Of a stretch of DNA of 64,000 nucleotides, positions 34,896 to 42,339 are shown piece by piece (position 1 is the stretch's first letter; every line of letters starts with the position of its first letter). The position numbers and the translations under genes were made by a program. Source of the stretch: Billgrantia desiderata. GTDB lineage: Bacteria > Pseudomonadota > Gammaproteobacteria > Pseudomonadales > Halomonadaceae. Below the pieces are notes generated by a model, which was not told the origin of the DNA, did not search any database, and saw only the letters and a list, made by a program, of their open reading frames with translations. Where the stretch lies: positions 62,001 to 126,000 of the forward strand of contig JAAQTN010000003.1 in assembly GCA_011742915.1 (NCBI GenBank). Reading direction: 5' to 3'.

Positions 34896-35450
34896 TCACC
34901 GCAGCAGCCGGGTATCCAGATACTCCACCGACAGATAGTCGTCGAAGCGCCACAGACGGACCAACCGCCCCCGCTCATTGTGTGCGCTCTCGCCCCCGCC
35001 CCAGATCGTCAGGCCGTTGGGCTCTTCCGGCATGTCGCCCTTGAGCTGCTCGAACCACCACTCGGTCATCTCCGCTCCCCAGGGCTCGCCGTACTGCGAG
35101 ATCAGCTGCTCCTTCACGGCCGCGTGATCCGCCACGTTGGGGTGAAAGGCCACCACCAGGGCCAGCCGGTCGCTGCCGGCCGGGAAGACGTAGCGCAGAT
35201 CGGTCACCGGCTCGCCCTCCACCTGCCGCTCGCCGTCGATGAGCAGGTCGTCGCCCTCGGTCTGGTGCCGCTCGATGTTGGCGACGTCGTCGCTCTCGAG
35301 CCGCGCCAGCACCTCTTGCGAGGTCATGCCGAACTCGGCGCTGCGATAGCCCGTGATCTCCTCCGCCGTGGTCGCAGCAGCGGCGACGGTCAGCGCCAGC
35401 GCCGTGAGCAGCCCGCCGAACAGCGCTGCGGGTCGAGTGATCATCGCCAT
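34896..35450 (-). CDS. Exported protein, last gene of the nirS operon, unknown function
   Basis: 184 residues. Signal peptide about residues 1-28; mature part GYRSAEFGMTSQEVLARLESD resembles small secreted proteins of unknown function with a helical start and beta sheet. GAGGAG lies five bases before the ATG. It follows the cupredoxin gene by 31 bp and so belongs to the nirS transcript. Confidence 0.75.
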   Translation of the reverse strand: MAMITRPAALFGGLLTALALTVAAAATTAEEITGYRSAEFGMTSQEVLARLESDDVANIERHQTEGDDLLIDGERQVEGEPVTDLRYVFPAGSDRLALVVAFHPNVADHAAVKEQLISQYGEPWGAEMTEWWFEQLKGDMPEEPNGLTIWGGGESAHNERGRLVRLWRFDDYLSVEYLDTRLLR

Positions 35451-35481
35451 GCGAACTCCTCTTGGGCCAAAACGCCCATCA

Positions 35482-35868
35482 TCAGTTGTCTTGCTCGGCA
35501 GCCACGACGCGAATCACGCCCACCATGCCGCGGTTGTGATGCGGCTGGCAGTAGTACTCGTAGGTGCCCTCTTCATCGAAGGTCCGCTCCCAGCTCTCCT
35601 CGGGGAAGAGGCGCCCGGAGGCGATCTCCTCGTCGGGGAAATAGATGTCGTGGTTGGAGCGGCGCTCGGCGTTGACCCAGCGCACCGTGGTGCCGACGGT
35701 CACTTCCAGCGCTTCGGGCTGGAAGCGGTTGCTGACCATTTCGACCTCGACGACAGCGCCTTCGGCTGCGCTCGTGGCCTGCTCGTTCTCGTCGGCCTGG
35801 GCCGCCCCGCCGATCAGCAGGGCGGCCAGCAGGCCCAGGGTGGTCAGAAGCCGCTCGTGCATTTTCAT
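35482..35868 (-). CDS. Periplasmic cupredoxin (plastocyanin/pseudoazurin type)
   Basis: 128 residues. Signal peptide to about residue 25. Type 1 copper ligands are visible as His73 (SNHDIY), Cys107, His110 and Met115 in YYCQPHHNRGM. Such blue copper proteins donate electrons to nitrite or N2O reductases. It lies between the NirT-like multihaem gene and the secreted-protein gene in the nirS operon. Ribosome-binding site GGAGGAAGG. Confidence 0.88.
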   Translation of the reverse strand: MKMHERLLTTLGLLAALLIGGAAQADENEQATSAAEGAVVEVEMVSNRFQPEALEVTVGTTVRWVNAERRSNHDIYFPDEEIASGRLFPEESWERTFDEEGTYEYYCQPHHNRGMVGVIRVVAAEQDN

Positions 35869-35887
35869 TGCGCCTTCCTCCTTCGCA

Positions 35888-37561
35888 TCACCGTGCGATG
35901 CGCGTGGCGTTGATCTCCACCATGTCCTCTTCGAAGTCGCCGGGAATCTCGGCGTCGAAGGCCAGGCCGTACTGCCAGGAGACGTGGTGGAAGCGGGAGG
36001 CGGCATAGTCGTCGTGCAGCGCCACGTTGAAGCTATACTTGCGGTCGGTGGCGAGCGGCTTGTCGCCCTCTACCCCGGTGCGCAGCGCCCGGGTCAGGTA
36101 GGCGGTCCATACGCCGTTCTCCTCCGTCGCCGTCATGACCACCGCTTCGCTCTCGGAGAGATGCCGCTGCTCGAGGATATAGCCGCTCTCGGTGAGCTCG
36201 GCACCGCTCTTGTAGCGCGCGATGTCGAGATAGACGCCACCACCCAGCAGCTCGGTGATCTCGGCCTCGTCCTTGAGCTTGTCCCAGCCCCCGCGAGGCG
36301 CTCCGCGGCGACCGCGAATCTCGATCTCGCTGCGGCTCTCGCTCAGGTACTTGGTCACGCCGTTCATCATGTCGAGGCGTTCGGCCAGCTCGCTCTGGGC
36401 CAGCGCTTCCGCTTCCGGGGCATCGGGCATGTAGGTGGAGTCGTGGTGACAGCTGGCCCAGCAGCCGCCGCGGTCGGCCATGTCCACCCGCTCGTCGGCG
36501 AAGCTGACGGTGAGCTTCATGGGGTTGTCCGGGTCCATGCGGCCGCCGTCGACGAAGGGCAGCGGCGCGTGCTCGCCGGCTTCCCACTGGAAGCGCATGA
36601 ACAGGTAGTCGTCATCGAAGGAGGCCTGCACGGTCATCGGAATGTGGCCGCGCTTGTCGCCGAGATCATAGGTCTCGATCTTCTCGGCGCTGGTGGCCAG
36701 CGCACCGATCTGCGCCTCTTCGCCGGCATGGCACCACACGCAGCGGTCGCCGAAGCTGAAGGCACGACCGCCGCCGTGGGCACTGCCGTCCTGAATCCAC
36801 TCGATGGACGCCTGGCCGGGCAGGAACAGGGTCACGTCCAGCGCCGGTACGTCGGACCAGTCCAGCGTCGAGGCGATGTCGCCCTCGGCCGCCACTGCCT
36901 CGCCCAGATCCTCGGCTTCCAGCGGCATGGCCGGCTCGCCGCGCTCCGGCAGATCGGTGACGGGCTCGTCATGCTCGAAGCGATAGGCCCACACCGGGGA
37001 CTCGTCCCAGTCTTCGGGAAGCTCATGGGCGATACCCTGGTGGCATTCGATGCAGGTCTGGCCCTGCTCGAAGGCGCGCGCATGCTCGCGGGCGGCGCGC
37101 GGCGCCTGCTGTTCGAGGTCCATGGCCGACCAGTCGTGGCAGTTGCGGCACTCACGCGAGTCGGTGCGCAGCATGGAGCGCCACACATTCTCGGCCAGCT
37201 GCAGCCGCTTGCCTTCGAACTTCTCCTGGGTATTGATGGTGCCCAGCATCCAGTGCCACACCTCGCGGCTGGCCTCGATCTTGCGGATCATCTTCGGCCC
37301 CCAGGAGTCCGGCACGTGACAATCCGAGCAGGTGGCCCCAACGCCGGTGGCATTCTGGTAGTGAGGTCGATCCAGGTACTCCTCATGCACCCAGCTCATC
37401 TCGTGGCACGCCGTGCTGCAGAACTTCATGCTGTTGGTGGCTTCCATCACGGTGTTGAAACCGCCCCAGAACAGGATGCCGGCAACGAAGAACACCACGG
37501 CGGCACCCAACGATGCCCCCATGATGGTGATCCTGCGCCAGTTTCGTAGACGCTCCCCCAT
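35888..37561 (-). CDS. NapC/NirT multihaem cytochrome fused to ethylbenzene-dehydrogenase-type haem domain
   Basis: 557 residues from ATG 37561 (GGGGAG upstream; the GTG at 37591 is rejected). One N-terminal membrane anchor (about residues 12-33), then a NapC/NirT-like part with haem sites CSTACH (48-53), CSDCH (78-82), CRNCH (138-142) and CIECH (170-174), a fifth CVWCH (274-278) and a sixth CWASCH (367-372). Residues 240-557 resemble the EB_dh/DMSO-reductase-family haem-binding domain. The first and sixth sites are CX3CH rather than CX2CH. It probably transfers electrons from quinol to NirS; downstream of nirS by 156 bp. Confidence 0.85.
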   Translation of the reverse strand: MGERLRNWRRITIMGASLGAAVVFFVAGILFWGGFNTVMEATNSMKFCSTACHEMSWVHEEYLDRPHYQNATGVGATCSDCHVPDSWGPKMIRKIEASREVWHWMLGTINTQEKFEGKRLQLAENVWRSMLRTDSRECRNCHDWSAMDLEQQAPRAAREHARAFEQGQTCIECHQGIAHELPEDWDESPVWAYRFEHDEPVTDLPERGEPAMPLEAEDLGEAVAAEGDIASTLDWSDVPALDVTLFLPGQASIEWIQDGSAHGGGRAFSFGDRCVWCHAGEEAQIGALATSAEKIETYDLGDKRGHIPMTVQASFDDDYLFMRFQWEAGEHAPLPFVDGGRMDPDNPMKLTVSFADERVDMADRGGCWASCHHDSTYMPDAPEAEALAQSELAERLDMMNGVTKYLSESRSEIEIRGRRGAPRGGWDKLKDEAEITELLGGGVYLDIARYKSGAELTESGYILEQRHLSESEAVVMTATEENGVWTAYLTRALRTGVEGDKPLATDRKYSFNVALHDDYAASRFHHVSWQYGLAFDAEIPGDFEEDMVEINATRIAR

Positions 37562-37686
37562 GATCTCGCTCTCCCCAAAATGTCGTGCCACGAGTCGTGC
37601 TTGTTGCTTATGCCTGCCTCCCGGTGGTGCCTGGGCTGTCGGCTTCTTCTGCAGGCGCTTCGCGCGAAGCGACTGAAGAAGAAGCC

Positions 37687-37710
37687 GGAGCGCCGCGGGG
37701 CGCTCCGGCC
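37687..37710 (-). terminator. Hairpin between nirS and the multihaem gene
   Basis: Stem CCGGAGCGCC / GGCGCTCCGG with loop GCGG, eight bases after nirS on the minus strand. Likely a partial terminator or stabiliser giving nirS more mRNA than the downstream genes. Confidence 0.5.
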
Positions 37711-37717
37711 GGCGGAC

Positions 37718-39334
37718 TTAGCCGCGCTCGTACTTCTTCAGACGGTTGTAGACGTTGAACTTGCCGGTCGGCGTGTTCAGGTTCTCGATGACTTCCTTGA
37801 CCTCGAGGGTCGCGTCGTCGAAGACCACGATGGCGCCATCGTCCTGGTGGCCACGGCCGCGGGCCCAGATGGAGACCCACACCTCGGTGCCGGACTGGTC
37901 GTACTCCATGTGCACGGCCACCGCATCATGCTCGGCGGGACGGTCGGCAACGTGGATCGGGGTCAGCTCGCGGGTCTCCTTGTTCATGACCATGACCCAC
38001 TGGTTGACGTCGGCCTCCGGGTGCATGGCCTGATCGATCCAGACGTGCGGAGAGTTCGGGTGGCTGCGCAGGAACAGGCCCGGGCCGTCGGTCTCGACGG
38101 TGCCGCAGATTTCCCAGGCATGCTCCGGATGGCCCTCGGGATCGGTGCCCCAGAAGGTCACCAGGCCCTCGCCCAGGTGGGTGGTGCCGGCCACCGGACC
38201 GCACTCCGGGTCGATCCAGTTGGCACCCGGGCCCGGGTGGGGGATCTGCCCGGTGTTGAGCAGGCCGACGAGCTTGCGCTCCACGGTGTCGACGAAGGCC
38301 ATCTTGTGGCTGAAGTTCGCCGCGATCATGAAGTAGCGGCCGGTGGAGTCGAAGAAGCCGTCGTGCAGATATTCGGCAGACGCAATGTGGTCGATGCGCA
38401 GATTGTCGATATCGCTGTAGTCGACCTGCCAGACCTGCCCGGTCTCCTTGACGTTGACCAGGAAGGTGGGCGCATGAGGCGTATCGTAGAGCGCCGCCAC
38501 GCGGGCTTCGTGGACGTAGTTGCCCTCGGTGTCGTAGCCACGGGTGGAGACGACCTTGAGCGGCTCCATGGTCTCGGCGTCGGCGATCACGAAGTGCGGG
38601 GGCCAATAGCCGCCGCCGATGACGTACTTGTCCGCCCACTCGCCGTAGTGAGACACCGCCACGTCGCGGGCGTCGATGCCGATGAACACCTCGGCGGTCG
38701 CCTGGGGCGGGTCCATCCACAGGTCGATCTTGGTCAGACGACCGTCACGGCCCTGGACGTACCAGAAGCGGCCGTCGGAGCTCGACTTGGCCACATGCAC
38801 GGCATAGCCGGTCTCGGCCTCGGTGATGAGCTCCTTGGTGTCGCCGTCGATGATGCCCATGGCGCCACGGTCACGCAGGATGGTGACCATGAAGTTTTCC
38901 CAATTGCGGTCGTGCTGGGGCTCGGTGGGCCACTCTTCCTGGGGCACCAGGATGCGCCAGGTCTCGCGGATGTCGGCCAGCGACATCTCCGGCGGCTCTT
39001 CCGGGGTCTGCTGGATGTACTTGGAGATCAGGGTGATCTCCTCTTCGTCCAGGATGCCGTCGAAGTTGTTCATGCCGCCTTCGGTACCCAGCGCGATGAT
39101 GCTCTCCAGGCGGCGCTGCCCCATCTCCTGAGTGGTTTGCGGCAGCAGGTTGGGGCCGGTGGCGCCCTTACGCAGGGTGCCGTGACAGCCGGCGCAGCGC
39201 TGGAAGTAGATGGCGCTGGCGCGCTCCATTTCCTCGGCCGTCATTTCCGGGGCCGCGGCCTGGGCGGTACCCATCATCGCGGCCAATGGAAAGCTCAGGG
39301 CAAAGATCCCCTTGGTCAATGCTCTCTTGTGCAT
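37718..39334 (-). CDS. nirS: Cytochrome cd1 nitrite reductase
   Basis: 538 residues. Signal peptide to about residue 26, haem c motif RCAGCHGTLRKG (47-51), then the d1 propeller with LHDGFFDSTGRYFMIAAN and HPGPGANW carrying the two catalytic histidines, and the usual end TPTGKFNVYN. It reduces nitrite to NO in the periplasm. The start has GCGAGG upstream. Two FNR/DNR-type boxes lie in the promoter. It opens an operon with the multihaem protein, a cupredoxin and a secreted protein. Confidence 0.95.
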   Translation of the reverse strand: MHKRALTKGIFALSFPLAAMMGTAQAAAPEMTAEEMERASAIYFQRCAGCHGTLRKGATGPNLLPQTTQEMGQRRLESIIALGTEGGMNNFDGILDEEEITLISKYIQQTPEEPPEMSLADIRETWRILVPQEEWPTEPQHDRNWENFMVTILRDRGAMGIIDGDTKELITEAETGYAVHVAKSSSDGRFWYVQGRDGRLTKIDLWMDPPQATAEVFIGIDARDVAVSHYGEWADKYVIGGGYWPPHFVIADAETMEPLKVVSTRGYDTEGNYVHEARVAALYDTPHAPTFLVNVKETGQVWQVDYSDIDNLRIDHIASAEYLHDGFFDSTGRYFMIAANFSHKMAFVDTVERKLVGLLNTGQIPHPGPGANWIDPECGPVAGTTHLGEGLVTFWGTDPEGHPEHAWEICGTVETDGPGLFLRSHPNSPHVWIDQAMHPEADVNQWVMVMNKETRELTPIHVADRPAEHDAVAVHMEYDQSGTEVWVSIWARGRGHQDDGAIVVFDDATLEVKEVIENLNTPTGKFNVYNRLKKYERG

Positions 39335-39477
39335 ATCGTGCCTCGCTTGGTTTTCCCCTTCGGGTAGTGGCTGGCGGGTGTCCGGCATGACCTTTTCTTC
39401 TCTACGCTCGGCGACCATGCGCTTCAGCCACCCCCCACCTGCCGCCATTAGTAGCAGCTTTGACTTTTGGCTCACTT

Positions 39478-39521
39478 GACCACTGTCAATTGATGCATTC
39501 TGGAGTTGACTTATGTCAGAA
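39478..39521. promoter_or_regulatory. Two FNR/DNR-type boxes upstream of nirS
   Basis: TTGACCACTGTCAA (39478-39491) is a perfect TTGAC-N4-GTCAA; TTGACTTATGTCAG (39508-39521) differs at one base. Their centres are 30 bp apart. They lie about 150 and 180 bp before nirS, and between nirS and dnr, whose product is the probable activator. Confidence 0.8.
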
Positions 39522-39552
39522 GAGAGACGAAATAACCTCCGCCAGACATGCA

Positions 39553-39573
39553 ACGGCCCGCTGTGCGGGCCGT
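39553..39573 (-). terminator. Hairpin after dnr
   Basis: Inverted repeat ACGGCCCGC / GCGGGCCGT separated by TGT, 17 bp after the dnr stop. Likely ends the ccmFGHI-dnr transcript before the nirS promoter. Confidence 0.55.
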
Positions 39574-39590
39574 GTAGAAGGGTGGGTGCG

Positions 39591-40355
39591 TCAGCGACAG
39601 GGGCGCATCGCAGCCGCCCGGGGGGCATCCAGGGCGGCACAGGGTAACGGTGAGAGCGGTTCCTCTTCGTCGGTGTTGGCGAAGCGCCGCAGGGCGGCGA
39701 TGTCCTCGACGTGCACGCAGTTGCGCTCGCAGCTCACCCCGACCTCCTTGAGCCGGGCCATGGCCCGCGAGAAGCTCTCCGGCTTCATGCCCAGCCGGCC
39801 GGCGATGAGCAGCTTGTCGCAGGGCAGGCAGACGGTGGCCCGGTTGGTCTCGCAGGGACACAGGGAGACGATGAAGGCCGCCAGGCGCTGGTAGGTCGGC
39901 TGGTTGGTCAACTGGTCGAGTTGCCGCACCAGATAGCGCAGCATGCCCGTCAGGTTGGCCAGCAGGTTGAGCGTCAGGCCGTGGTTGCGCTCCAGCGTGG
40001 TCAGGAAGTGATCGGCGGTGAACACCAGCAGCCGGGCGTCCTCGGCGACGGCGGCGTTGACCGGGAACCCCAGGCGGTCGAACATCGCCGCCTCGGCAAA
40101 GGACTCGCCGCGGGTGAACAGCCCCACCATGCACTCGTTGCCGTCGGGGCTCTCGCGGAACAGCTTCACCCAGCCGCTCAGCACCACGTAGAAGCGATCC
40201 GCCGGCTCGCCGGCGCTGAACAGCAGGGTGCCGCGGCGATAGCTGCGCTCCAGGACGCCGTCGGTGAGCAGCGCCAGGGTCTCGTCCTCGAGCCCCGAGA
40301 ACAGCGGTACCTGCCTGACGGCCTGCAGGGCCTCACGACTCAGCGGCGATTTCAT
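39591..40355 (-). CDS. dnr: DNR-type Crp/Fnr-family regulator of denitrification
   Basis: 254 residues from ATG 40355 (GGAG ten bases upstream). cNMP-like effector domain (about 20-130), dimerisation helix, then the winged helix with IAGRLGMKPESFSRAMARL as recognition motif; E-SFSR is the FNR-class pattern that reads TTGA half-sites. There is no N-terminal cysteine cluster, so it is of DNR type (NO sensing through haem) rather than FNR. It is adjacent to nirS and its boxes and follows ccmI by 30 bp. The C-terminal tail is longer than usual. Confidence 0.88.
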   Translation of the reverse strand: MKSPLSREALQAVRQVPLFSGLEDETLALLTDGVLERSYRRGTLLFSAGEPADRFYVVLSGWVKLFRESPDGNECMVGLFTRGESFAEAAMFDRLGFPVNAAVAEDARLLVFTADHFLTTLERNHGLTLNLLANLTGMLRYLVRQLDQLTNQPTYQRLAAFIVSLCPCETNRATVCLPCDKLLIAGRLGMKPESFSRAMARLKEVGVSCERNCVHVEDIAALRRFANTDEEEPLSPLPCAALDAPRAAAMRPCR

Positions 40356-40385
40356 CGGTTTCTCCTTCATCATGGCAGCTCCGGT

Positions 40386-41279
40386 TCAGCCTTCCGTGGT
40401 GGCCTGCGCCACCTGGGCCAGGTTGCCGCGTATCACCTCGGCTTCCGGCGAGTCCGGCGGCAGCAGGCCGAGCAGCCGCTCCCAGTAGCCGCGGGCGCTC
40501 GCCATTTCGCCTTCCAGGTAGGCCCACGACCCGGCCAGCCACAGCCCCTGGGCATGATGGGGGTCGATCTCCAGGGCCTGCTCGATCAGCTGCAGAGGCT
40601 CGCCAGCCAGGCTGCCCTGACGCTCGGCCATGACGTCGGCATAGCGCGTGAGCAGGTCGGGGTCGCGGTCGCCGCCGTGGGCCATGGCCTCGCGAAAGGC
40701 GCGTTCGGCGGCGTCCAGGTCGTCGAGGAAGACCAGAGTGCGGCCCAGCAGCACCCAGCTCTCGACATCTTCCGGCGCCTGGGCCAGGCGGCCCTGGAGC
40801 TGCTGCGCCATCAGCTGGAACTGTCTTCGCAGCTCGGCCTCGGTGGCTGCGGTCGGCTCGGCAACCGCCATCTCACCGGCAGGCCGCTGAGTGGCGAACA
40901 CCTCTTCGGCATGCCCCACCGCCAGGTAGATGCCAATCGCCATGAACGGCAGCACGGCAATGCTGACGATGGCGGCAGCGCCCACCGCACGCGCCCCACC
41001 GCGTCCTGCGTCCGCGGGTGTTTCGTCGGGCTCGATGGCACCGCTGTCGAGCAGCTCACGCTCCAGATCGGCCACGGCCGTGGCGTACTGGGCCTGGGTC
41101 AGGGTGCCCGCGGCCAGGTCCTGATCCAGCTCGCGAACCCGGTCGCGATGCACGCTGGCATTGATCGCCCGGCGCGACGGCAGCGTCTCTCGTCGTGGCT
41201 CGCGCAGCAGCGGGTAGAGCACGAACGCCAGCGCCAGGACGCAGAGCAGCAGGGCAAAGAGTAGAAACAGTCCGTTCAT
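40386..41279 (-). CDS. ccmI: CcmI, apocytochrome c chaperone with TPR domain
   Basis: 297 residues. N-terminal membrane helix (FLLFALLLCVLALAFVLYPLL), a linker, a second helix (AAAIVSIAVLPFMAIGIYLAV) and C-terminal TPR repeats with the pattern PEDVESWVLLGRTLVFLDDL. It presents apocytochrome c to the CcmF-CcmH haem lyase. Last gene of ccmFGHI; 14 bp after ccmH. Confidence 0.9.
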   Translation of the reverse strand: MNGLFLLFALLLCVLALAFVLYPLLREPRRETLPSRRAINASVHRDRVRELDQDLAAGTLTQAQYATAVADLERELLDSGAIEPDETPADAGRGGARAVGAAAIVSIAVLPFMAIGIYLAVGHAEEVFATQRPAGEMAVAEPTAATEAELRRQFQLMAQQLQGRLAQAPEDVESWVLLGRTLVFLDDLDAAERAFREAMAHGGDRDPDLLTRYADVMAERQGSLAGEPLQLIEQALEIDPHHAQGLWLAGSWAYLEGEMASARGYWERLLGLLPPDSPEAEVIRGNLAQVAQATTEG

Positions 41280-41293
41280 CACGTCCTCCGGGG

Positions 41294-41767
41294 TCAGGCG
41301 TCGTGGCGCAGCCGTTCGAGCACGGCGCGCTCCTGCTCGGTGAAATCGGGGCGCTCGGCCATGCCTCGCCGCCCGACGACGATGCGCCACCACACCAGAG
41401 CGCCACCGAACATGAGCAGGAAGGGGCTCGCCCACAGCAGCCAGGTGTTGGCCTGCAGCGGCGGCCGGTAGCGCACGTAATCGCCATAGCGCTGCACCAT
41501 GAACTCGATGATGGCATCGGCGTCGTGGCCGGCCAGGGTCATGTCGTAGACCCGCCGGCGCATGTCGGCGGCCAGCTCGGCGTTGGATTCGTGAATGGTC
41601 TCGCTCTGGCACACCGTGCAGCGCAGCTCGCGCACCAGGGTGTCGTACTGGCGCTTCTGGGCCTCGTTGTCGAATTCGACCGGCTGGCCGATGGCCAGCG
41701 CCATGGCTAGCCCCGCCGCCAGCCACAGCGGCAGGCCCAGCAGGCTCAGGAACAGGGATCGCTTCAT
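41294..41767 (-). CDS. ccmH: CcmH, thiol reductase of cytochrome c maturation
   Basis: 157 residues. Signal sequence, then the redox motif RELRCTVCQSETIHESNAELAADMR, and a C-terminal membrane helix (LLWASPFLLMFGGALVWW). It reduces apocytochrome c haem-binding cysteines. Start overlaps the ccmG stop by four bases. Confidence 0.95.
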   Translation of the reverse strand: MKRSLFLSLLGLPLWLAAGLAMALAIGQPVEFDNEAQKRQYDTLVRELRCTVCQSETIHESNAELAADMRRRVYDMTLAGHDADAIIEFMVQRYGDYVRYRPPLQANTWLLWASPFLLMFGGALVWWRIVVGRRGMAERPDFTEQERAVLERLRHDA

Positions 41768-42339
41768 GATTGCGCCACCCCCTTCGCCTCGCGCAGCTTC
41801 TCCGCTCTCAGTTGCTCCGCTCTCAGCTTCTCGACCAGCGGCAGCACCTCATCGAGCAGCAGCTGCCGGGAGAGCGGACCGATGCGCTTGTAGCGAATCA
41901 CCCCTTCGGCGTCGAGCACGTAGGTTTCCGGCGTGGCGTAGACGCCCCAGTCGATGCCGGCATCGCCGCGGGGGTCATAGGCAATGGTGCGGTAGGGATT
42001 GCCACTGACGCCGAGATAGCGCAGCGCCGCATCCCGCTCGTCGCGGTAGTTGAAGGCGTGAATGGGAATGCCGCCGGCAGCCAGCTCCATCAGCAGCGGC
42101 TTCTCGGAGCGGCAGGTGCTGCACCAGGTGGCCCACACGTTGACCAGCGCCACCTCGCCGATGAAGTCCTGCTCGGTGATCAGGCGCTCGGCGTCTTCCA
42201 GCGCTTCGAGAGCGAAGGCCGGCGCCGGTTTGCCTACCAGCGGCGAGGGCAGGTCGCGGGAGTTCATGCCCAGGCCGACGAACAGCAGGCCGAGCAGAGC
42301 CAGCGTGGCGAGCAGGGGCAGTAGCAAGCGTAGTTTCAT
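41764..42339 (-). CDS. ccmG: CcmG/DsbE, membrane-bound thioredoxin-like protein
   Basis: 191 residues. N-terminal anchor, thioredoxin fold with active site WATWCSTCRSEKP and GVYATPETYVLD (cis-proline loop). It keeps apocytochrome c cysteines reduced. C-terminal part is repetitive (LRAEQLRAEKLREAKG). The ATG overlaps the ccmF stop by one base. Confidence 0.94.
   Translation of the reverse strand: MKLRLLLPLLATLALLGLLFVGLGMNSRDLPSPLVGKPAPAFALEALEDAERLITEQDFIGEVALVNVWATWCSTCRSEKPLLMELAAGGIPIHAFNYRDERDAALRYLGVSGNPYRTIAYDPRGDAGIDWGVYATPETYVLDAEGVIRYKRIGPLSRQLLLDEVLPLVEKLRAEQLRAEKLREAKGVAQS

Noticed and set aside
37562..37591. GTG 37591 as start of the multihaem protein
   Set aside because: ATG 37561 has GGGGAG at proper distance, and the extra ten residues add nothing family-like.
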